Below are positions 15,824 through 21,033 of a stretch of 21,033 bases of DNA, in pieces. Origin of the DNA: an uncultured Erysipelotrichaceae bacterium (GTDB lineage Bacteria; Bacillota_I; Bacilli_A; Erysipelotrichales; Erysipelotrichaceae); NCBI GenBank assembly GCA_910586285.1, contig CAJUGR010000017.1, positions 1-21,033 of the forward strand, given 5' to 3'. The position numbers and the translations under genes are program-made. The notes below the pieces were generated by a model. It was not told the DNA's origin and searched no databases. It saw only the letters and a list, made by a program, of their open reading frames with translations. How positions within the stretch are numbered: position 1 is the stretch's first letter; every line of letters begins with the position of its first letter.

Positions 15824-17568
15824 AACGAACACATCACAACGGGGAGTTGCGTTTACAGGATGCAGGGAAAATTGTTACTTTGATCGGATGGGTGGCCAAA
15901 CGGCGTAATTTCGGAGCGCTGGTCTTTATTGATCTGCGCGATCGTGAAGGTATTACGCAGCTGGTATTCAATGAAACCATGAGTCCTAAGATTAGCGAAG
16001 TGCGCAATGAATATGTTTTACAAGTCAGCGGTAAGGTGGTAGAACGTCAGGATAAAAATCCGAAGCTGCCGACCGGTGATATCGAAGTGATGGTGGATAC
16101 GGTAACGATCGTCAACAGCGCAAAGACAACGCCGATCATCATTACAGATGAAACCGATGCTTTAGAGGATACTCGCTTAAAGTACCGCTACTTGGATTTA
16201 CGCCGTTCTTGCCTACAAAGGAATTTGAGATTGCGTCATCAAGTAAGCTTAATCACGCGTAATTTTTTGTCTGAACAAGGCTTCATCGAAGTAGAGACAC
16301 CGATCCTTTGTAAATCCACTCCGGAAGGCGCCCGTGATTACCTGGTGCCCAGTCGTTTGTATCCCGGAGAATTCTATGCTTTACCGCAAGCACCGCAGCT
16401 GTACAAACAGTTGTTAATGGTCGGCGGAATGGAAAAATATTTCCAGATTGCCCGTTGTTTTCGGGATGAGGATCTGCGAGCCGATCGGCAGCCGGAATTT
16501 ACCCAAATTGATATCGAAATGAGTTTTGTGGAAGAGGAAGATGTTTGGAATATGACCGAAGGCTTGATGCGTCAGATCTTTCAGGAAATCAAGGGCATCA
16601 GCTTACCGCCGTTCTTGCGTTTACGTTATGATGAATGTATGGAGCGCTATGGCAGTGATAAACCGGACTTGCGCTTTTCTATGGAGTGCCGTGATATCAG
16701 TAAGCTATTTCAAAATACCGGATTTCAATTATTTGCGAATATTTTAGCCCAAGACGGCATCGTTCAGGCGCTGGTTGTAGAACAAGGCGCGAATCGCTTC
16801 TCCCGCAAACAATTGGATCAGCTACAAGAATATGTGAAGGTATACGGTGCCAAAGCACTGGCTTATTTGAAATATGGTGAGGATGGGATCAGCGGATCCA
16901 TCGCAAAAGTATTAAGTGACGAGGAAAAAGAATCGATTCGATCCTCCCTGTCTGTACAGAGTGGTGATTTGGTTTTCATGATCGCTGATCAAAAGCGGAT
17001 TGCCCAGACATCTTTGGGAGCGCTGCGGCAAAAACTCGGACATGATTTAGAACTCATCAATGAAAATGAATATCAGTTTTTATGGGTAACCAATTTCCCG
17101 ATGTTTGAATACAGTGAAAGCGAAGATCGCTATGTGGCGGCGCATCACCCGTTTACAGCACCGAATGAAGAGGATGTGGATAAGCTGATGAGTGATCCCG
17201 CCCACTGTTATTCCCGTGCTTACGATTTAGTGGTTAACGGCTATGAACTGTTAAGCGGTTCGATTCGTATTCATGATCAAAAGCTACAAGAAAAAGTATT
17301 TGAGGCCATCGGCATGAGCATGGCGGAAGCACATGAAAAGTTCGGCTTTTTCTTGGATGCTTTCCAATACGGTACTCCGCCCCATGGCGGTGTCGGTATC
17401 GGCTTGGAACGCTTAATCATGTTATTGGCACAGACGGATAATATTCGTGATGTGGTCGCATTCCCAAAAACCGCCAGTGCAGCCGATCTCATGAGTGAAG
17501 CTCCCAGTCCTGTTTATGAACAGCAGTTGGATGAATTGCGGTTACAGATTAAGAAAAACGATGAATAA
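15820..17568 (+). CDS. aspS: Aspartyl-tRNA synthetase (bacterial type)
   Basis: This 582-residue bacterial AspRS charges tRNA-Asp. In order: an OB-fold anticodon-binding domain (WVAKRRNFGALVFIDLRDRE), motif 1, the class II core with LPQAPQLYKQLLMV, motif 2 FRDEDLRADRQPEFTQIDIE, the bacterial GAD insertion (about 290-410), and motif 3 GIGLERLIMLL. The anticodon-domain loop reads KRRNFG; discriminating and non-discriminating enzymes differ near here, and this Phe fits neither textbook form clearly, so whether it also makes Asp-tRNA-Asn is unresolved. It is the second gene of the T-box operon and is followed by a terminator. In B. subtilis tcdA and rarA are near; neither is present here. Confidence 0.97.
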   Translation: MKRTHHNGELRLQDAGKIVTLIGWVAKRRNFGALVFIDLRDREGITQLVFNETMSPKISEVRNEYVLQVSGKVVERQDKNPKLPTGDIEVMVDTVTIVNSAKTTPIIITDETDALEDTRLKYRYLDLRRSCLQRNLRLRHQVSLITRNFLSEQGFIEVETPILCKSTPEGARDYLVPSRLYPGEFYALPQAPQLYKQLLMVGGMEKYFQIARCFRDEDLRADRQPEFTQIDIEMSFVEEEDVWNMTEGLMRQIFQEIKGISLPPFLRLRYDECMERYGSDKPDLRFSMECRDISKLFQNTGFQLFANILAQDGIVQALVVEQGANRFSRKQLDQLQEYVKVYGAKALAYLKYGEDGISGSIAKVLSDEEKESIRSSLSVQSGDLVFMIADQKRIAQTSLGALRQKLGHDLELINENEYQFLWVTNFPMFEYSESEDRYVAAHHPFTAPNEEDVDKLMSDPAHCYSRAYDLVVNGYELLSGSIRIHDQKLQEKVFEAIGMSMAEAHEKFGFFLDAFQYGTPPHGGVGIGLERLIMLLAQTDNIRDVVAFPKTASAADLMSEAPSPVYEQQLDELRLQIKKNDE

Positions 17569-17575
17569 TCACTAA

Positions 17576-17602
17576 GACCGGTTTACTATAAACCGGCCTT
17601 TT
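17576..17602 (+). terminator. Terminator of the hisS-aspS operon
   Basis: CCGGTTTA (17578-17585) pairs perfectly with TAAACCGG (17589-17596) around a 3-base loop, with CCTTTT after it. Confidence 0.88.
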
Positions 17603-17641
17603 GTGAAAGATAAGAGATCAACTAGAATGTTATTGAATTCG

Positions 17642-17881
17642 TTAAAGTGTTATTTTTAAAGGGTTTCGTATAAATTGAATGAAGTATTGTTCTATTCGTT
17701 TGAAATTTTCAATTCTTGATGAAATTGGAACAATCCAATAAATATCGGCTATTTTGGAATCTTGAAATGCAAAGAAACAAGGACAATTATGTGGCTTGCC
17801 ATTAATGATGTCTTTATTTTTCATAAGATTATCATCTGGAAAATCTTGATAATACTGCTCTGATAGCTGAGCCTGTAACAT
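17642..17881 (-). pseudogene. Truncated toxin-like gene (ToxN/AbiQ- or MazF-like N-terminal fragment)
   Basis: This minus-strand frame of 79 residues has a real-looking start: AGGAGATG (plus 17887-17894) 5 bases before ATG. Residues 30-60 (PCFFAFQDSKIADIYWIVPI followed by SSRIENFKRI) resemble the beta-core of small endoribonuclease toxins, in which a Pro-Cys/Tyr strand is followed by a 'W-x-PISS' strand and a basic helix. This similarity is from memory of the families and is weak. Such toxins are usually about 150-170 residues; here the frame ends soon after that helix and nothing toxin-like continues downstream before aspS, so the C-terminal half seems lost. The region is more AT-rich than its neighbours. 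No antitoxin gene or tandem antitoxin RNA repeats are visible nearby. Confidence 0.4.
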
Positions 17882-18123
17882 AAGAACATCTCCTGTATGA
17901 AAGTAATACCGTGTTTTTTAACAGGGGGTACAACAATTTTAATCCTGAACATTTGTAAGCTGCATATCAAGAAGCGGGTACTATTTTATAGGGGAGTTCT
18001 CCCTCTGATAATACCTACGGATGTGACTGCTTTATGTCAAACAATTATTGGGGATTTTTTAGAGCAGTGGCAATACATAAGAGTTAATCGCAGGGGTATG
18101 AGCAGTGACTGTCATTATGTATT
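17882..18123. other. AT-rich intergenic stretch without a supported gene
   Basis: A plus-strand frame covers 17897-18127 but has no Shine-Dalgarno, starts within the leader of the opposite toxin-like gene and has no recognisable motif. I see no tandem repeats or hairpins. It may be debris from an inserted element. Confidence 0.4.
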
Positions 18124-18306
18124 ATGAGTTTTAATGATTTCAGATATGGAAAACGGAGCTTCTATGAAATAGAAGGTCATGTAATTTACACGTCTGCAGA
18201 ATGGACAAAAATGATCAAAGGGCAATCATTGGAAGTGGATGATGTAACGAACGGAATTTATTTTATTGCTAGGAACAAAAAAACTCAACCGAGGTTGAGC
18301 CATTAA
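18124..18306 (+). CDS. Unrecognised small ORF, possibly a fragment
   Basis: This 60-residue frame (MSFNDFRYGKRSFYEIEGHV and onward) has a plausible soluble composition with charged and aromatic residues, but no Shine-Dalgarno before its ATG. I recognise no family. Its last eight residues are simply the reverse reading of the terminator of the minus-strand RNA, so the true 3' boundary was probably lost or the frame is accidental. It may be the C-terminal remnant of a larger gene whose front is lost in the disrupted stretch before it. Confidence 0.22.
   Translation: MSFNDFRYGKRSFYEIEGHVIYTSAEWTKMIKGQSLEVDDVTNGIYFIARNKKTQPRLSH
18276..18299 (-). terminator. Rho-independent terminator of the minus-strand RNA
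   Basis: On the minus strand CTCAAC (plus 18294-18299) pairs with GTTGAG (plus 18284-18289) around a CTCG tetraloop, followed by seven T residues (plus 18277-18283). This fixes the transcription direction of the RNA. Confidence 0.88.
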
Positions 18307-18466
18307 CATATAAAAGTCCAGAGGGAGAGATCTTTCCCTGTAGGTACAGGTGGGTGACCTGTATGGTCCCATTAGGATCCCTGCTCGCAGCAGGTCTTCA
18401 ACACCGGGACATAACATCCGGTCTCCCTTATCTCTAAGTGTAGGAAAAATTTATACCTCTCTGGAC
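18276..18466 (-). ncRNA. ssrS: Structured non-coding RNA, probably 6S RNA
   Basis: The minus strand encodes an RNA with its own promoter and terminator. It folds as a long rod: a closing helix GUCCAGAG/CUCUGGAC (plus arms 18459-18466 and 18316-18323), then a large one-sided bulge, an inner helix AGAGAU/AUCUCU (18430-18435 with 18326-18331), a wide internal loop, and an apical helix GACCUG/CAGGUC (18391-18396 with 18356-18361). A rod with a big central bubble is the hallmark of 6S RNA, which binds sigma-A RNA polymerase as an open-promoter mimic. In Bacillota 6S genes commonly lie near aspS, as here. SRP RNA, tmRNA and RNase P signatures are absent. Identification rests on shape and place, not on a sequence match. 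Confidence 0.55.
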
Positions 18467-18472
18467 AACCTT

Positions 18473-18500
18473 AGTATAACATGAATTCAGTGAATGTATA
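18473..18500 (-). promoter_or_regulatory. Promoter of the minus-strand RNA
   Basis: Reading the minus strand, TATACA (plus 18495-18500, 4 of 6 -35 bases), a 16-base spacer and TATACT (plus 18473-18478). The expected start, about 18466, coincides with the first base of the closing helix. Confidence 0.65.
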
Positions 18501-18629
18501 CTCTTGACTTTTTTTATTTTGTCGTTCCACTTTTTAATAAAGATTGCTTTACTTGTTTTTCATGTTAGTGCTTTCTTTTTTTATCTAAGTGCGTTAAAAT
18601 AATAACGATCATTTGCGAAAGGAAATTTC

Positions 18630-19475
18630 ATGTTTGGATATGTTATCATCAACAAGCCCGAATTAAAAATAAAAGATTTTGAATGCTATCAATCATTTTA
18701 CTGTGGCTTATGCCAAGCATTGAAAGAAGGGTATGGGCGGATCGGACAGCTTTCATTAAACTATGATTTGACCTTTGTCGCGTTGGTACTTAGCGGTCTC
18801 TATGAGCCGGAAAATCATATTTTAAATACGCGTTGTATGATGCATCCGCAAAAGAAGCATCGCAAGATCATGAACGAATTGTTCGCTTATTGTGCCGATA
18901 TGACGATTTTGCTTACCTATCTGAAGTATTGCGATGATTGGGAGGATGAGCATCGAATTCGATCAGGAATGATGCGGCGGCTTTATCGGCCGTACTATGA
19001 TATGTTAACAGACAAATACCCTGATAAGAGCGCACATATAGAAGCGGCACTGCAAGAAAATAAACGACTTGAACAAGCGGCATCTGGCGATTTGGATCGC
19101 TTGGCCGCCTTGAGCGGCGTGCTGATGGGAGAAGTGCTTGCGTTTCGTGAGGATGAATGGCACAGCACATTGTATGAAATGGGGGATTACTTGGGACGTT
19201 TTATCTATATTATGGACGCGTTTGATGATCGTGAAGAAGATCAAAAGCAACAGCGTTTTAATCCATTAATGACCTATGCGCAACAACAGAATTTCGATCA
19301 GAGGATGAAAGAAATTCTGGAATTGATGATCGCCAACAGTGCCCGTGCCTTTGAAAAGTTACCGATTCTGCGATATGAGAATTTGATTCGTAATATTATT
19401 TACAGCGGTGTTTGGGCAAAATATGAAGCGATCAAAAAGAAAAGAACAGGTGATGATGATGCAGGATCCATATAA
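18630..19475 (+). CDS. DUF5685 family all-helical protein
   Basis: This 281-residue, apparently all-alpha soluble protein fits the DUF5685 family of unknown function: start MFGYVIINKPELKIKDFECY, then YCGLC (24-28), NYDLTF (44-49) and RCMMHP (68-73). The CxxC and the later Cys/His could bind metal. Two acidic motifs stand out: DDWEDE at 102-107, a DDxxD-type sequence, and YLGRFIYIMDAFDDREED at 187-204, which recalls the second Asp-rich helix of isoprenoid synthases (G-x-x-F-Q-x-x-D-D). This likeness is my inference. AAAGGAAA precedes the ATG; TAAAAT at 18595-18600 may be its -10. It overlaps the J-domain gene by 17 bases, a pairing I recall from other Clostridia-like genomes. Confidence 0.8.
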   Translation: MFGYVIINKPELKIKDFECYQSFYCGLCQALKEGYGRIGQLSLNYDLTFVALVLSGLYEPENHILNTRCMMHPQKKHRKIMNELFAYCADMTILLTYLKYCDDWEDEHRIRSGMMRRLYRPYYDMLTDKYPDKSAHIEAALQENKRLEQAASGDLDRLAALSGVLMGEVLAFREDEWHSTLYEMGDYLGRFIYIMDAFDDREEDQKQQRFNPLMTYAQQQNFDQRMKEILELMIANSARAFEKLPILRYENLIRNIIYSGVWAKYEAIKKKRTGDDDAGSI

Positions 19476-20076
19476 GCTATTGGGAGTAAGTCGGGATGCC
19501 AGTGATGAAGAAATCAAAAAGGCATATCGACAGTTAAGTAAAAAATACCATCCGGATGCCAATGTCGGAAGTCCGCACTTGGAAGAATACACGGAAATGT
19601 TTAAACAGGTTCAAAATGCGTACGATCAGATTATGGAGGAACGCAAAGGCGGCGGAGATCCCTTTGCACAGGCATTCGGTTTTCAACAAGGCCACCAATT
19701 TGACGATCATACGGATATTCAGACAGCCCTTCATTTTATCCATTCCGGGCATTATGAGGAGGCCTATCAAGTGCTGCAGCGAATGGCATTTGAGGATCGC
19801 ACGGCAGATTGGTATTTTCTGTTTGGGTTAAGTTTGTGGGGTAAAAATAATCCGATTGCGGCCATCGAAAACATAAAAAAGGCTTGTGAAATGGATCCAA
19901 GCAACCAACAATATCGCCAAACATTAGCACAGATGCAGGCCGGTCAGATGCAATATCAACAGATGCGTCGACCTTTTGAATCCGCTCCCTATTCCTGTGG
20001 ATCCACGTGCTGTTGTGAACTGGTGCTTTGCAGCTTATGCAGCCGCGGTATTTTCTTTCCATTTCTTTGTTGTTGA
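19459..20076 (+). CDS. J-domain protein with TPR-like middle and cysteine-string tail
   Basis: This is a 205-residue DnaJ-type co-chaperone. Residues 1-62 are a J domain (DPYKLLGVSRDASDEEIKKA, then HPD at 31-33), which would stimulate DnaK ATPase. Residues 88-155 form repeated helical hairpins like TPRs (LHFIHSGHYEEAYQVLQRMA; IAAIENIKKACEMDPSNQQY). The tail holds eight cysteines (180, 184-186, 191, 194, 204, 205) and ends Cys-Cys. The classical DnaJ Gly/Phe region and zinc fingers are missing, so it is a specialised J protein. Several in-frame ATGs exist; 19459 is best spaced from AGGTGA (19448-19453). It overlaps the preceding gene by 17 bases, implying coupled translation. Confidence 0.85.
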   Translation: MQDPYKLLGVSRDASDEEIKKAYRQLSKKYHPDANVGSPHLEEYTEMFKQVQNAYDQIMEERKGGGDPFAQAFGFQQGHQFDDHTDIQTALHFIHSGHYEEAYQVLQRMAFEDRTADWYFLFGLSLWGKNNPIAAIENIKKACEMDPSNQQYRQTLAQMQAGQMQYQQMRRPFESAPYSCGSTCCCELVLCSLCSRGIFFPFLCC

Positions 20077-20113
20077 TGATAACGTATAACAAAGAGGTAT
20101 GTTTACTATACGC

Positions 20114-20141
20114 TTGCAAATATTGATGATACCCATATAAT
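20114..20141 (+). promoter_or_regulatory. Promoter in front of the surface-protein remnant
   Basis: TTGCAA (20114-20119), a 16-base spacer and TATAAT (20136-20141). A perfect AAAGGAGGT follows at 20180-20188, but no start codon in the coding frame comes after it. Confidence 0.6.
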
Positions 20142-20192
20142 ACCTATAAATACAAATCTTCTTATTCATATTTCTATTCAAAGGAGGTAACT

Positions 20193-20658
20193 GCCACTCA
20201 GGAAGAAGTCAATGAAGCAGTGTTATCTTTAGCTGATAGTATCATCAATCTGAAAACAGATACAAAAGAGCGGACAAAACGATATTAGCGAATCTTGTTG
20301 CTACATTAGAAAAAGTTGAAAAGGGTGCTTATACGTACCAATCATGGGAGGTTTTTATCTCTGCCATGAATCAGGCAATGGTTGTACAAGCGGATAAAAT
20401 GCAACAAATGCAGAAATTCAACAGACATATAATTTTTTACGATACAGTTATCTTACTTTAGTAAAAGCAGAAACAACAGAGATGAATGAGAATAATCAGT
20501 TGAAGGAATCAAGGTTAGGTGCAATAACAGATGCAATTCGTACGAAGAATCTTAATACCGGTGATGCGATTTCCACGGATACGTTATGGTTACTTATGAT
20601 GTTTAGCAGTGGATGTCTGTTTGGACTTACAAAGAAAAAAGAATCAGCGATCTTTTGA
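20193..20658 (+). pseudogene. Degraded remnant of a sortase-anchored surface protein
   Basis: Three successive frames carry one coherent protein. Frame A (20193-20288): ATQEEVNEAVLSLADSIINL, like the FIVAR helices of surface adhesins. Frame B (20285-20461): LANLVATLEKVEKGAYTYQS and onward, another helical module. Frame C (20401-20658): TNAEIQQTYNFL and onward, ending LNTGDAISTDTLWLLMM, a hydrophobic stretch and LTKKKESAIF, i.e. a sorting signal (NTGD-type), membrane helix and basic tail. At least two frameshifts break it, and the start is missing: the Shine-Dalgarno runs straight into the repeat domain, suggesting a large internal deletion that removed the signal peptide and most of the protein. 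Confidence 0.7.
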
Positions 20659-20831
20659 ATAGTCTGTATAAAGGAGAGTAAACGGATACTTTATGTTTAG
20701 GAGAAATATAAAAGGTAAGAAATTAATATGTTAAAACAGAAGAAGACAAAGGGCTCAGATCATTAAGGTAATCTGAACTAAAGAATACAAGGAGAAAGGA
20801 TAACAAATCACAAATAAGCTTTATTTATAGT
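20659..20831. other. Spacer with only tiny frames
   Basis: AAAGGAGAG near 20671 and ATGs at 20693 and 20728 open frames of about a dozen codons only. A short inverted repeat (TCAGAT/ATCTGA, about 20756-20778) lacks a T run. I see no supported gene. Confidence 0.4.
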
Positions 20832-20867
20832 AAAAGGGTCGCTGCAAGATAATTGCACGGCCTTTTT
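20832..20867 (+). terminator. Terminator downstream of the surface-protein remnant
   Basis: An imperfect hairpin: AAAAGG with CCTTTT at the base and GCAA (20844-20847) with TTGC (20853-20856) at the top, followed by T residues. The A-rich left arm could let it act on the other strand too. Confidence 0.65.
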
Positions 20868-21033
20868 AAATCAGTGATTTTGCATTAGATGAATCCATCA
20901 TTGAGAAAATTGTAACATTTGGATACACGAAAAAATCATTGTAAGACAGGGCAACATAATGTATTGTCATAATGATTGTATTATTCTTGATTATCTTTTA
21001 TGGGTAAAGCTGAGAGTTGTTTTACCATTTGAT
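20868..21033. other. Non-coding end of window
   Basis: AT-rich sequence with no open frame of useful length, no clear hairpin and no recognisable RNA. It may be the upstream region of a gene beyond the window. Confidence 0.4.

Noticed and set aside
17897..18127. 76-codon plus-strand frame
   Set aside because: No Shine-Dalgarno, no recognisable motif, and it begins in the leader of the opposite toxin-like gene.
18276..18466. SRP RNA, tmRNA or RNase P as identity of the structured RNA
   Set aside because: The SRP tetraloop/GGAAG-type signature, a tRNA-like end with tag frame, and RNase P conserved cores are all absent, and the length is wrong for the latter two.
20083..20112. CGTATA/TATACG inverted repeat after the J-domain gene
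   Set aside because: Long loop with bulges and no T run, so not a convincing terminator; could be chance in AT-rich DNA.
1..21033. CRISPR arrays, insertion sequences, tRNA or rRNA genes
   Set aside because: No direct-repeat arrays, transposase-like frames, terminal inverted repeats or tRNA cloverleaves were seen in reading either strand.

Overview
The window reads as an ordinary low-to-middling GC Bacillota (Firmicutes) chromosome. The gene order is a condensed version of two Bacillus subtilis blocks: rpsU-yqfC-yqfD-phoH, and ruvA-ruvB-(yrzE)-(yrbG)-spoVB-comN-secDF-recJ-apt-relA-hisS-aspS. A fused SecDF, a T-box ahead of hisS-aspS, sporulation-family genes (yqfC, yqfD, spoVB) and strong Shine-Dalgarno sequences all agree. 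An anaerobic gut lineage near Erysipelotrichia or Clostridia is my guess; nothing here fixes the genus.

Layout. 1-403: 3' end of a MurE-type ligase. 471-747: rpsU as a self-contained unit with promoter, 59-codon gene and terminator. 843-2990: yqfC (GTG start), yqfD and phoH, tightly packed. 3021-4698: ruvAB with its own promoter. 4695-7074: three membrane-protein genes in alternating orientation (YrzE-like, DUF421/YrbG-like, SpoVB-like flippase), overlapping their neighbours tail to tail. 7138-9736: comN-secDF, ending in a terminator. 9769-14220: recJ, apt and relA, with a strong hairpin between apt and relA. 14233-17602: promoter, T-box leader, hisS, aspS, terminator.

After aspS the character changes. 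17603-18300 is AT-rich and holds a truncated toxin-like gene on the minus strand and a small unrecognised ORF. 18276-18500 is a minus-strand structured RNA with its own promoter and terminator, most likely 6S RNA. 18630-20076 is an overlapping gene pair: a DUF5685-type all-helical protein with two Asp-rich motifs that resemble those of isoprenoid synthases, and a J-domain protein with a cysteine-rich tail ending in Cys-Cys. This pair is the best candidate for an undescribed system. 20114-20867 is the decayed remnant of a sortase-anchored surface protein that still has a promoter and a downstream terminator.

Most of the window is housekeeping: cell-wall synthesis, translation, Holliday-junction processing, secretion, purine salvage, the stringent response and two aminoacyl-tRNA synthetases. 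The points worth a second look are the overlapping Asp/His codons in the T-box specifier region, the His/Asp-rich tail of HisRS just before aspS, the DUF5685/J-protein pair, and the structured RNA.
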